Source: Opitutaceae bacterium (lineage in GTDB: Bacteria; Verrucomicrobiota; Verrucomicrobiia; Opitutales; Opitutaceae). From it: DNA of 64,000 nucleotides. The DNA is taken from the NCBI GenBank assembly GCA_030693515.1, contig JAUYAK010000017.1, positions 1 through 64,000 of the forward strand, read 5' to 3'. The notes under the pieces were generated by a model. The model was not told the origin of the DNA. It was given only the letters and a program-made list of their open reading frames with translations, and ran no database searches. The position numbers and the translations under genes were made by a program. Position 1 is the first letter of the stretch. Each line of letters starts with the position of its first letter. This document shows positions 1-10,298 of this stretch, one piece after another.

Positions 1-78
1 AAGTAGGGCGGGTCTGTGACCCGCCCTCGGTGCGAACACCCCGCGTGCAAAAGGGCGGGTCACAGACCCGCCCTACTT
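1..78. repeat. Paired palindromic repeat (BIME-like), copy 1
   Basis: Two 27-base arms lie in perfect inverted orientation, separated by 24 bases. Each arm is itself a hairpin with the stem GGGCGGGTC, a TGT loop and the complementary stem, flanked by GTA/TAC. The same paired structure recurs near 27.3 kb. This is the layout of REP/BIME elements mobilised by REP-associated tyrosine transposases; no such transposase is seen in this window. The repeat ends three bases before the chosen start of the ABC ATPase, so it may also fold in the 5' leader. Confidence 0.85.
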
Positions 79-81
79 CAG

Positions 82-1674
<1,593 letters not shown>

Positions 1675-1811
1675 ATGATGACCTCAACGAATCTTCACTG
1701 CTGAAAGGAAATGAAGGGAATGCAGACTACCGCGCCCGCATCGTCGCAAACCCCTCCGTTCATTGCCTCAATTCCCCTCCATCAGTGATCATTAGTGGTT
1801 AAAAAATCAGC

Positions 1812-2933
1812 ATGACCGCCCGCCTCCAAACCTTCGCGCTACCTCTCGCGCTGCTCGCGATCGCGGCATTTTTCGCCGCGTTGGAGCCCACGTTTCTGGG
1901 CGCGCGCAATCTCACGCAGCTCGTCGTCGAATTTTCCCTCACCGGCACGCTCGCGCTCGGGATGTTCATGATTCTGCTCACCGGGCAGATCGATCTCTCG
2001 GTCGGCAGCGGGGTCGGGCTCGTGGGCGGGATCGCGGCGGTGCTCGTGTTTCAGCAAGGCTGGCCGGCGCCGCTCGCGCTGCTCGCGGCCTTCGCCATCG
2101 CAGTCGTGCTTTGGACCGGGATGGGGGCGCTCATCGTGCGGCAGCGCATCCCGTCGTTCATCATCACGCTGGGCGGACTGCTGATTTTCAAGGGACTGTT
2201 CTGGCTCGTCATCCAGAATTCGACGATCCCGGTCTCGCGTGGCGACGAGGAGAATCTCTACGCCAAGCTCACCACCTACTACCTGCCCGCCGCCGCGGGC
2301 CTCGGCCTGGCGGCGGCCTTGCTGCTGGGCCTCGCGGTCGCGACGTGGCGCGCCCGCGTAGCCCGGCGCGCCCATGGACTCGCCGTCGCGCCCACCGCGC
2401 GCGGCGTGGCCCAGTGGGCCGCGGTCGCGGCGGTCACGCTCGGCCTGGTGATCGTGTTCAACCAGTTCCGCGGCGTGCCGTTCTCGCTGCTCGTGCTGGC
2501 GGCGACGGCAGGCGTGGTGTGGTTCCTCACCCGGCACACGCCGTTCGGGCGCGCGCTCTATGCCATCGGTGGCAACGAGGAAGCCGCCACGCTCTCAGGC
2601 CTGCCGGTGGCGCGCACCCTCGTCGCCGCCTACGCGCTCATGGGCGCGGCGGTCGCATTGACCGGTTTCATGACGACCGCCTACTCCGGCGCCTCGACGA
2701 CCACCGTCGGCGACCTGATGGAGCTCGACGCGATCGCCGCGTGCGTGATCGGCGGCACGGCGTTGCGCGGCGGCCGGGGCACGGTGGGCGGCGTGATTTT
2801 CGGCGCGCTCATCATGACCGCGCTGCTGAACGGCATGACGCTGCTCGCGGTGTCACCCGAGGCCAAGTTCATCGCGCGCGGCGCCGTGCTCACGCTCGCC
2901 GTGTGGATGGATGTGCGGCTGCGCCGCAGCTGA
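1812..2933 (+). CDS. Sugar ABC transporter permease (XylH/RbsC-like), 373 aa
   Basis: Polytopic inner-membrane permease of the CUT2 sugar importer family (BPD_transp_2). Diagnostic stretches are GQIDLSVGSGVGL near residue 57, IPSFIITLGGL near 115, NEEAATLSGLPV near 255 and a C-terminal GGTALRGGRGTVGGVIFGAL. These are the usual positions in RbsC/XylH relatives. It lies 137 bases after the ATPase gene on the same strand, so the two form a transporter unit. The spacer holds no gene. The ATG follows an A-rich stretch with no clear Shine-Dalgarno sequence. Length matches the family. A strong hairpin follows the stop codon. Confidence 0.92.
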   Translation: MTARLQTFALPLALLAIAAFFAALEPTFLGARNLTQLVVEFSLTGTLALGMFMILLTGQIDLSVGSGVGLVGGIAAVLVFQQGWPAPLALLAAFAIAVVLWTGMGALIVRQRIPSFIITLGGLLIFKGLFWLVIQNSTIPVSRGDEENLYAKLTTYYLPAAAGLGLAAALLLGLAVATWRARVARRAHGLAVAPTARGVAQWAAVAAVTLGLVIVFNQFRGVPFSLLVLAATAGVVWFLTRHTPFGRALYAIGGNEEAATLSGLPVARTLVAAYALMGAAVALTGFMTTAYSGASTTTVGDLMELDAIAACVIGGTALRGGRGTVGGVIFGALIMTALLNGMTLLAVSPEAKFIARGAVLTLAVWMDVRLRRS

Positions 2934-2960
2934 GCGAGCAGCGCGGACTCGCCCAAGAAA

Positions 2961-2986
2961 AAGCCCGCGCCGAGTGGCGCGGGCTT
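2961..2986. terminator. Bidirectional Rho-independent terminator
   Basis: Perfect 11-base stem AAGCCCGCGCC with a four-base GAGT loop, placed between convergent genes. On the minus strand the stem runs into TTTCTT, so it is strongest as the terminator of the oxidoreductase gene. On the plus strand the tail is weaker (CGTAAAA). Confidence 0.8.
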
Positions 2987-3029
2987 CGTAAAACAGGCGA
3001 GGCGCGCTCTCGCGCCTCCGTTCCTGGGA

Positions 3030-4472
3030 TCAGATAATCTCGGTGGGGTTCCAACCCTTACGGTAGGTCGGATAGATCATCGCGTCGGCGGCGGCGTTGC
3101 CGGTCTTCATCGCGACTGGGTCCCAAGCGAGCCGCCCGCCGATGGCGGTCGAGATCACGCCGAGGCAGACCATCTCGGTGAAGGGCACGGAATACTCGAA
3201 GTTCGAGCCAGCCGCGAGCGGGTTGTTGGCACGGATGGCGGCAGTCCACTCCTTGTGCGGGTTCTGAGCCTGGGGCGTGCCCGGAAACACGCGCGGAATC
3301 GTCTTCGGCGGAAATTTGCCGCCGTCGGCGAGTTCCTTGTGCTTCGCCTCGGGCAGGAAACGCGGGCTGTTGCAGTAGTCGTTGCCGTCATAGACCGTGC
3401 CCTTGGTGCCATGCCAAAGCTGGCCGCCGTGCGCGAGGTTGCGCTCGGGCTCCATGTCCTTCGGCTTGGCGGGCTTGATGCCGCCCTCGCCCCACGTGAC
3501 CTTCACGGCCGGCAGCGTCGCGCCGTTGGAGGCCTTGCGCTGCGGGAACTGATACTCGACGACCGCCGAGGTCGGGAACGTGATCGGGTTTTTCCCGACG
3601 ATCTTCTTGAGCTCGATGCTCGACGGGGCGCCAAGCTCGAGGCCCCAGTAGGCGGCGTCCATGAGGTGGCAGGCCATGTCGCCGAGCGCGCCGCAGCCGT
3701 AGTCGTAGTAGCCGCGCCACTTGAAGGGATGGATTTCCGGGCTGTAGGGACGATCCTGAGCGCGGCCGAGGAACAGCTGGTGATCGTAGCCCTCCGGGGG
3801 CGTGCCGCCCTTGGGCCACTCGGTGAGGCCCTGCGGCCAGACGACGCGGATGCGGCCATCGGGCCCGGGCGCGGCGGAGCGGTTGGTCCAGATGTCGACC
3901 TCGCGCACCTCGCCGAGCAGGCCGGCTTGGAACCACTCGCGCACGAGGCGGATGCCCTCCATCGCGTGGCCCTGGTTGCCCATCTGCGAACACACGCCGT
4001 TGAGGCGCGCGAGGCGCAGGAGTTCACGGGCTTCGCCGACGGTCTGCGTGAGCGGCTTCTGGATATAAACGTGCTTGCCCAGCATGATCGCCATGTAGGC
4101 GGGCAGGAAGTGCATGTGGTCCGGCGTCGCGACGCCCACGGCGTCGATCTGATCGTCCATCTCGACGAGCATCTTCCGAAAATCCTTGTAGCGTTTCGCA
4201 TTCGGGAAGGTCTCGAGGAGCTTCTTCACGTTGGGGCGCGTGTGGTCGATATCGCAGATCGCGACGACCTCCTCGTCCTGGTGCGCCATGATGTCGGAGA
4301 AGCCCTTGCCGCCGCAGCCAACCTGCGCGACGCGGATCTTGGCGCCCGGCGCGATCGGGCGCGGCTTGCGGGGCTGCTTCATGTAGGTCTGGCAGCCGGG
4401 GAAAGCGAGCAGCGCGGCCACGGTGGCCGAGAAGGCGACGAAGTCGCGACGAGTGAGGTGGGTGTGTGACAT
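3030..4472 (-). CDS. Tat-exported Gfo/Idh/MocA family oxidoreductase, 480 aa
   Basis: NAD(P)-dependent sugar oxidoreductase family, predicted exported. The ATG at 4472 starts a protein with the twin-arginine signal LTRRDFVAFSATVAALLAF ending in PGC, a possible but imperfect lipobox. The Rossmann motif VGCGGKGFSDI is followed by AICDIDH. The catalytic segment reads VYIQKPLTQTVGEA, so the usual EKP is QKP; the catalytic lysine is kept. The later DMACHLMDAAYWGLEL is typical of the long versions common in Planctomycetes and Verrucomicrobia. These enzymes act on sugar carbons, often at C3, and co-occur with ThuA and DUF1080 proteins, both of which appear further along. The upstream in-frame ATG at 4556 would bury the signal peptide and was not used. 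Substrate unknown. Confidence 0.9.
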   Translation of the reverse strand: MSHTHLTRRDFVAFSATVAALLAFPGCQTYMKQPRKPRPIAPGAKIRVAQVGCGGKGFSDIMAHQDEEVVAICDIDHTRPNVKKLLETFPNAKRYKDFRKMLVEMDDQIDAVGVATPDHMHFLPAYMAIMLGKHVYIQKPLTQTVGEARELLRLARLNGVCSQMGNQGHAMEGIRLVREWFQAGLLGEVREVDIWTNRSAAPGPDGRIRVVWPQGLTEWPKGGTPPEGYDHQLFLGRAQDRPYSPEIHPFKWRGYYDYGCGALGDMACHLMDAAYWGLELGAPSSIELKKIVGKNPITFPTSAVVEYQFPQRKASNGATLPAVKVTWGEGGIKPAKPKDMEPERNLAHGGQLWHGTKGTVYDGNDYCNSPRFLPEAKHKELADGGKFPPKTIPRVFPGTPQAQNPHKEWTAAIRANNPLAAGSNFEYSVPFTEMVCLGVISTAIGGRLAWDPVAMKTGNAAADAMIYPTYRKGWNPTEII

Positions 4473-4623
4473 GTGGGGGAAAAATAAGTCGTGGGTGGGC
4501 GCAAGACGCACGCGTGCGAAGGCGGTTGCGCGGGGGATTCGTAACCACGAGGACACCGAACGCGCGCTCGCTCAAGCCGCAAAAATAAATCCCAGCGAAC
4601 CCCGAGACCGCCTACGCGCCCCG

Positions 4624-7600
4624 CTACGGCACATCGTAGACCTCGACGAGGACGAGGCCGGTGGCGCCGGCGGGGGCCTCGACCTTGGCGGAGTATTGGC
4701 CGGGCGGGAGGGTGGCGAGCAGCGCCGCATCGCCCGACGCGGCGGGGATGGCGAAGGCGCCGGTCTGCGTCATCGCGGCCGCCAACGCCGGGGTGCCGCC
4801 CCAGTTGTCGTTGGCGGCGGTCTCGGTTGAACCGGTTAAGAGTGTGAGCCGGGGGTCGGCCACGAAGCCGCTGCTCACGCCGACGGCCGTGAGACCGGGG
4901 CCGACGGCGCGGATGAGCATGGTCTTGCTGCCGACACCACTGATGACAAAGCCGAGCGTGAAACCGGAGCCGATTTGCTTGAGCACGGAGACGTTGACCA
5001 GACGCGGCGTCGCCAGCGTGTAGGCGGCGGGCGGCGTCGCGTCGTAAACCTCGGCAATCACCGTGCCGGTGCCCGCGCCGACTGCGGATACCACGACGGA
5101 GTTTTCCCGGGTCGTGATGCTGGCGAGCGTGGCGGCGTCACGGGAGGTGGGGCCGGTGTAGGGGAAGGCCGCGACGTCGGCCATCGCGGTCGCGAGGCCG
5201 GCCGAGCCGCCCCAGTTGTCGTTTTCCCCGGTCTTGGCGGCGCCGGCGTAGAGTTCGATCTTCGGATCGGCCAGGGTGCCCGGCACGCCGAGGGCCCCAA
5301 GCGAAGGGCCAGCCGCACGGATGACCAGGGGCTTGGCGTTGGTGGGGCTGCTGCCCTCCACCACGTAACCGAGCGCGACGCTCTCGCCCGCGGTGGCGAT
5401 GGCCGTGAGGATCGAGAGGTTGATGATGCGGGCGGTCCCGGCGACGGTGAGTGCGGCCGGGGCGGTGGCGACGGCGCCATCGGCATTGGTGACGAGGCAG
5501 GTGTAGGCACCGGCGTCGCCGGGCTGGGCGGCGGCGATGGTGAGCGTCGCGGCGGTCGCGCCGGGGAGGTCGGACCCGTCTCGCTTCCATTGATATGTCA
5601 GCGGAGTCCGGCCACCGGCCGTGACGGTCAGGGTCACGGCGGCGCCGGCCGTCACCGTCTGGGCCGCGGGGAGCTGCGTGACGACGGGCGCGCCCAGCCC
5701 CTCGGTGCGGGAGCCCGTGGCCGTGACGGGCGCACCGACCGCCGGCGTGACGGCCGTGGTGATGCCGCCCGTGGCGGGGACGACCGTGCCGGCGATCTTG
5801 GTGTTGTCGGGCGTCGTGAGGGTGAAGGCGCCATTCGTGGCGAGGGTGCCGAGGCCGCCGTCGACGAGGGTCGGTCCGATCGTCATGGCCATGACCGTGC
5901 GGCCGGAACTGCCGACCACCGTGTAAGTGGTGCCGGCGGACGCGGCCCCGGTCGTCTGATAGATGCCCGTCAGCGGGGAAGGCGTGCCGCCGATCGGGGC
6001 ATCCAGCGTGCCGGTGAAGGGCACGTTAAGCCCTTCGAGCGTGCCGGTGACGGCCGTCGTGCCGATAGTGCCGGAAAGCGTAAAGGCGGTGCTGGCCGCG
6101 GCGACCGGGCGGCCACTGAGGATTTGCACGGGCGGGGCGAAGAGCGGCTGGATGAGCGTGCTCTCGGTGCGGAAGGTGCCGTCGGCCGCGACGGCGACCG
6201 TGGCGACGATGCCCGCCCGGGGATTGTTCAGGAAACCCACGAAGGTGCCGACGCGGTCGCTGGTGACGACAAGGGCCCAACTGCCCCGGCCGCCGTCGAA
6301 CGTGCCAAAGTAGGTGCCGGCGAAGTTGCGCGCCACGGTGAGTGCCGCGGCGGCCGACGTGACTGACCCACCGGGGTTGGTGACGACGACGGTGTAGCTG
6401 CCGGCGTCCGAGGTCTGCGCCACGGCAATCGCGAAGGTGGCGGCGGTCGCGCCGGCGAGATTCACGCCATCCTTCCGCCACTGATACGTCAGCGGCGCCG
6501 TGCCCGTCGCCGCCACCGTGAAGCTCGCGGGCGAGCCGGCAACGATGGAGAGCGCGGCCGGCGGCGCCGTGATGACCGGCAGCGGCACGATGGTGAGCGC
6601 CGCGCCCGCGCTCGTGACAGTGCCGATGCTGTTGGTGACGCGGACCGAGTAGGTGCCGACATTCGCCGCCTGGACGTTGGTGCGGGTGAGCGTCGCCGCC
6701 GTCGCTCCCGCAATCGTCGCGCCGTTGAACAGCCACTGGTAGGTCGGCGCCGGCTGGCCTGTCGCCACCACCGCAAACGTCGCCGTCCCACCCGCCACCA
6801 CCGCCTGCGCCGCGGGCTGGATCGTAATCACCGGCGCGGCGTCGACCGTGACCGTCAGCGTCGCCGGCGCGGTGGTGATGGCCCCGGCGGAGTTCGTGAT
6901 CACCACGCTGTAGTCGCCCGCGTCAGCCGGCTGCGCGTTGGTCAGCGTCAATTGCCCGCCGGTGGCGCCGACGATGGCCACACCGTTCTTCCGCCACTGA
7001 AACGTCACGGCAAACGGCTTCGCAATATACGCGGCGTAGAACCGCGCGGTGGTGCCCGCCGTTACGCTCTGGCTCAAAATCGGCGCGATGAGCGCCGGCA
7101 CGAAAGTCGCGGGCCGGTCCGCGTCGCTCACGGCGAACTCCACCAGACCGAGGCCGGTCGTGCCGCCGACGCCTGAGACTTGCACGGTGTAGGCGCCGGC
7201 GGCGAAACTTTGGACCAGCGCGGAATCCCGGCTGCCTACGGCGAGCGGGATGAGCCCTGCGATCGTGGCAGCGTCACTCACGGCCGTGCCGCTCCAGTTA
7301 TCGTTGCTGCCGATGTTCCCGCCACTGCCGTTGAACAATGCGATCTGAGGATCAGCGAGCGAGCCGGGCACGCCATACGCTCCAAGCGTGGGCCCGAGTG
7401 CGCGGACCAGAACGGTCGGATTCGCGGTGCCTCGAACTACAATCCCGGAAACCAAAGCGCCGTTGCCGGTTCCTCCTGCTAGGGCTCGGAAAGAGAACAT
7501 GGAGAAACGAGGATTGGTGTCAGTTTCGTATATCTCAATGAGCCCGACGCCAGTTGTATTGCCCACACCAGTGACGCGGGCGGTGTAGGTTCCCGGTGCC

Positions 7601-7983
7601 AAGGTCAGCAGCGCGGCAGAATCTCTACTCCCCACGGGCAACGGAAACGCTCCTACTTGTGCGAACGCCGACGAAAGTTGAGCCGCACCTCCCCAGTTGT
7701 CGTTGCTCGCGACAACGCCGCCGGCGGCGTCGTAGACAATCAAGATTGGGTCAGCGAGCGCGCCGGGCACGCCGAACGCAGCGAGCCCTGGCCCAATACC
7801 GCGCACTAGAATGATTTTGGGGACCGAGCCCTCGATGCTGAAGCTTGCCAACGCCGCGGACTCAAGGGTCCCAATTTGCACTCGGGCCGACAGAGCCACC
7901 AGCTCGCGCTGCGGAACGGCGTGGACCCATAGCGGAAAAAGCCCAGCCAGAAGCAGGGCAGAGCTGCGGCAGAAAGCAGTCAT
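4624..7983 (-). CDS. Large secreted Ig-like / NDNW-repeat surface protein, 1119 aa
   Basis: A Sec signal peptide (hydrophobic LLLAGLFPLWVHA) leads a modular extracellular protein. I read two NDNW modules (GP.LGA.GVPG.LADP...NDNW) at about residues 50-290, three I-set-like Ig domains at about 295-550 (each with QW and DAG.Y.V.VTN), a GTYFGTF module at about 551-775, a fourth Ig domain, and two further NDNW modules to the C-terminus, which ends VLVEVYDVP. Ig domains of this type usually mediate adhesion or scaffolding; no enzymatic motif was seen. Its C-terminal half closely resembles the protein ending at 18028, with the same GTYFGTF module, paired NDNW modules and terminal motif, so the two are paralogues. 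Ligand unknown. Confidence 0.85.
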   Translation of the reverse strand: MTAFCRSSALLLAGLFPLWVHAVPQRELVALSARVQIGTLESAALASFSIEGSVPKIILVRGIGPGLAAFGVPGALADPILIVYDAAGGVVASNDNWGGAAQLSSAFAQVGAFPLPVGSRDSAALLTLAPGTYTARVTGVGNTTGVGLIEIYETDTNPRFSMFSFRALAGGTGNGALVSGIVVRGTANPTVLVRALGPTLGAYGVPGSLADPQIALFNGSGGNIGSNDNWSGTAVSDAATIAGLIPLAVGSRDSALVQSFAAGAYTVQVSGVGGTTGLGLVEFAVSDADRPATFVPALIAPILSQSVTAGTTARFYAAYIAKPFAVTFQWRKNGVAIVGATGGQLTLTNAQPADAGDYSVVITNSAGAITTAPATLTVTVDAAPVITIQPAAQAVVAGGTATFAVVATGQPAPTYQWLFNGATIAGATAATLTRTNVQAANVGTYSVRVTNSIGTVTSAGAALTIVPLPVITAPPAALSIVAGSPASFTVAATGTAPLTYQWRKDGVNLAGATAATFAIAVAQTSDAGSYTVVVTNPGGSVTSAAAALTVARNFAGTYFGTFDGGRGSWALVVTSDRVGTFVGFLNNPRAGIVATVAVAADGTFRTESTLIQPLFAPPVQILSGRPVAAASTAFTLSGTIGTTAVTGTLEGLNVPFTGTLDAPIGGTPSPLTGIYQTTGAASAGTTYTVVGSSGRTVMAMTIGPTLVDGGLGTLATNGAFTLTTPDNTKIAGTVVPATGGITTAVTPAVGAPVTATGSRTEGLGAPVVTQLPAAQTVTAGAAVTLTVTAGGRTPLTYQWKRDGSDLPGATAATLTIAAAQPGDAGAYTCLVTNADGAVATAPAALTVAGTARIINLSILTAIATAGESVALGYVVEGSSPTNAKPLVIRAAGPSLGALGVPGTLADPKIELYAGAAKTGENDNWGGSAGLATAMADVAAFPYTGPTSRDAATLASITTRENSVVVSAVGAGTGTVIAEVYDATPPAAYTLATPRLVNVSVLKQIGSGFTLGFVISGVGSKTMLIRAVGPGLTAVGVSSGFVADPRLTLLTGSTETAANDNWGGTPALAAAMTQTGAFAIPAASGDAALLATLPPGQYSAKVEAPAGATGLVLVEVYDVP

Positions 7984-8587
7984 GGTTTTGGGGGTTGGGG
8001 GCGGGTGATACCAAACACGCCAAGCAGCATGGGCCGTCAGGCCCCATCGGCGATGCGTGTCGCTCTGTCAGATACACATCTGTCCTGCAATCTCACAATT
8101 ACAACGGCCGACCGATGCCCGATCGGGGCGCTTCGCCTGCCGGAACCCAAGTCGCATCGGAAAAGCGGTCCCAACGCATCCGTGCAGTAAGCCAAGCCAA
8201 AGGACGTTGTTATTACCCGGTTCAGCCCGGCTACGGACGTGCGCCTGCAATTCGCCGCAAACACCATGCATGGCGGCACTGTTAAGCAACCCACCGCCTT
8301 TCCCGACGCAGCGCGGGAAAGCGAACCCTGGGGCACACCCCAACACCGCTCTTCAGCGACCGCGACCACCAAGGCCCGTGCCCTCAAGTCGCAGAACGAC
8401 CTCGAGCAGCACGACGGCGCCGAGATTTCTCCGAACATGACCATGGCAGTCCAAAAGCGCACCCGATTCGCGGGGCTGCATCGGGCGACAGGGTCATTTC
8501 GTCTTTGCAGATTCGATCGACGCCTTCGGGCTCGCGCTGCCGAAAGGATATTCCAACATTACTCGCCGTCACTCGCCACCGCCCGCC
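7984..8587. other. 604-base gene-poor spacer
   Basis: Separates the divergently transcribed surface-protein gene and the SLOG protein gene, so it should hold both promoters. Open frames in it are short, overlap each other on both strands and show no domain I recognise. A weak GGGCC/GGCCC inverted repeat sits near 8033-8047. No RNA gene, IS end or convincing promoter box was seen. Its size is unusual for this dense region. Confidence 0.5.
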
Positions 8588-10276
8588 ATGTCCACGCCCT
8601 TGACTCCGATCGACCTGATCACGTCGCAGAACGATTCCCAGTTTCCCTACAACCGCTCGCGGCCGCGGATGCCGTGCGTCGTGCAACTCGGCTTTTCGGG
8701 ATCGCGGTCACTCTACGACGTCGAGAATCGCACACTGGAGGACATCGCCCGCATCGACGCCGAAATTGAAGCGGCGCTGCGCCAACGACTCAGGGCCCTG
8801 CGGCACGAGCTGGAGTTGAAGCCCGATCATTTTCTGGCCGGGGTGTCCCAGATCGCGATCGGAGGGGACATGCATTTTACGCGGTGTTGCGGAAGCGAAG
8901 GCGGGGCGGGGATCGCGATGCAGCGGATTCTGCTGCCGCAACCGGTCGATTGCTACCTGGCGGCGAGCGGCTCGCGGGGGCCGGATTTTTCTCCGGCCCA
9001 GCGAGCAGCCGCGCTGGAGCTGCTCCAGCGGCCGGCGATCGTGCATGTGCAGTGCATCAGCAACGCGGCGAGCCGGGCCGAGCGTTTCGAGGATGCTTCA
9101 CACGCGATTCTCTCCATGAGCGACGTCGCAGTCTGCTTGTTGCGGAAAAATGCGCCGAGCAAGCGGGGGGGCACGGTGGATTTTCTGGAACTGGCCCGGC
9201 GCACCCAGAAGCCGACGCTCGTCATGCTGGTGGAGGTGTCCGCAACCGGCGCGATCGTGTGCAGCTCGACCTGGCATGACCGCGAGCATTTCACCCTGCC
9301 GGGGCTGCCCGGTTTCGCGTTGCACGTGAGCCCGAAGCCCGAGTGGAGCGCCGAAAGCCTGCCGTCGGCCACGGCCTATTGCGAAACGTTGAAGGAATAT
9401 TTCAGCCGGGCCGCGCAAGATGGCCGAGGCCTTTTCGAGCGGATGGCACGCGTGGTGTTGCACACGCACCTCGGCGCCACGGTCTGCGCCGCCATGGCGC
9501 TCGCTCTGGCCGTCGTTTCCGGCGAATGGGTTTTCTGGATCTTAGTGGCGCTGCTTGGCACGGAGCTGGCACTCCTTTCTTGGGGCTACCGCACCCACCA
9601 CGCGCTCGATCACGACCAAATCGTCCGCGTCTGGGCCAGGGCCCGGTTGCCGGCGGAAATCGCGCGCTCCGTCATAGCTCTCGGCAACGTCCACGTGTAT
9701 CTCGGGCACTTGGCGCAAATGCGCATCCTTCCCGTGCCGAACCTTGATCGTCTGCTCGGCACCATCTCATGGCTGCATCTCGGCGCCACCTTGAAACACG
9801 CGGAGACGGATCCGGAGAAACTGCGCCACGACTACGTGAGGAATCGCATCGACAACCAGCTGGAATTTTACCGAAAGAGGAGCGCGGAGGCGAAGGCGTC
9901 ACTCTTATTCGCTCGGCGTCGTTTCAAGCTCTGGTGGACGCTGGGTTTCGGTTCCACTGCACTGAAGCTCGCGGAGGTTCTCTTGGAAACGGTGCTACAT
10001 GCACCGGGGTGGCTGGCAGCCGCGCTCGGGGTGTTTGCCGTGGTGTTTCCGGTGCTCGCGGTCGGAGTTCTGTCATGGGCGTCGGCCATGGACTTGGAAG
10101 CAAACGCGAGCGAGTTTGCCGAAATGGTGGGTTTTCTGGAGAAGCAGAAGGCGGCGTTTCAGGAGATCACCACAATCCGTCCGCTGCGGCGCGCCATGCT
10201 GGATACCGAGGCGGGAATCTTGGCCGAAGTTTCGCAATGGTATGTGCGTCGCTCGTATCGCAGCGGTCCGACGTGA
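8588..10276 (+). CDS. SLOG-domain protein with four TM helices (SLATT-like C-terminus), 562 aa
   Basis: Predicted nucleotide-sensing membrane protein, not a recognised named gene. Residues about 30-230 look like a SLOG (DprA/LOG-type Rossmann) domain: a first strand ending in LGFSGSR (35-40), a middle strand SDVAVCLLRK (178-187), and RGGTVDFLELAR (193-204) before the strand PTLVMLVE. These match the usual nucleotide-binding loops. A first helical hairpin lies at about 294-331. A second at about 449-496 is flanked by basic and coiled regions, followed by the motif EAGILAEVSQWYV near 541, all of which resembles the SLATT two-TM effector found beside SMODS and SLOG proteins. SLATT proteins are thought to form pores or perturb membranes when a nucleotide signal is sensed. 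It converges with the CHASE2-TIR-like gene, 22 bases between stops. The domain calls are my pattern recognition and need profile searches. Confidence 0.6.
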   Translation: MSTPLTPIDLITSQNDSQFPYNRSRPRMPCVVQLGFSGSRSLYDVENRTLEDIARIDAEIEAALRQRLRALRHELELKPDHFLAGVSQIAIGGDMHFTRCCGSEGGAGIAMQRILLPQPVDCYLAASGSRGPDFSPAQRAAALELLQRPAIVHVQCISNAASRAERFEDASHAILSMSDVAVCLLRKNAPSKRGGTVDFLELARRTQKPTLVMLVEVSATGAIVCSSTWHDREHFTLPGLPGFALHVSPKPEWSAESLPSATAYCETLKEYFSRAAQDGRGLFERMARVVLHTHLGATVCAAMALALAVVSGEWVFWILVALLGTELALLSWGYRTHHALDHDQIVRVWARARLPAEIARSVIALGNVHVYLGHLAQMRILPVPNLDRLLGTISWLHLGATLKHAETDPEKLRHDYVRNRIDNQLEFYRKRSAEAKASLLFARRRFKLWWTLGFGSTALKLAEVLLETVLHAPGWLAAALGVFAVVFPVLAVGVLSWASAMDLEANASEFAEMVGFLEKQKAAFQEITTIRPLRRAMLDTEAGILAEVSQWYVRRSYRSGPT

Positions 10277-10298
10277 AGCCCGCCGACTGAAACGCACG

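Noticed and set aside
3255-4469. Long plus-strand open frame opposite the Gfo/Idh gene
   Set aside because: Antisense openness is expected at this GC content. The minus frame has clear domain motifs and a Tat signal; the plus frame has only Arg/Ala/Gly-rich sequence.
4975-6366. 463-codon plus-strand frame opposite the Ig protein
   Set aside because: Low-complexity Gly/Arg composition and no domain; a shadow of the repeated Ig coding sequence.
8160-8290. Possible integron attC site (GTTAAGC core near 8280)
   Set aside because: No matching inverse core or imperfect palindrome lies at the right distance, and no integrase or cassette array is present.
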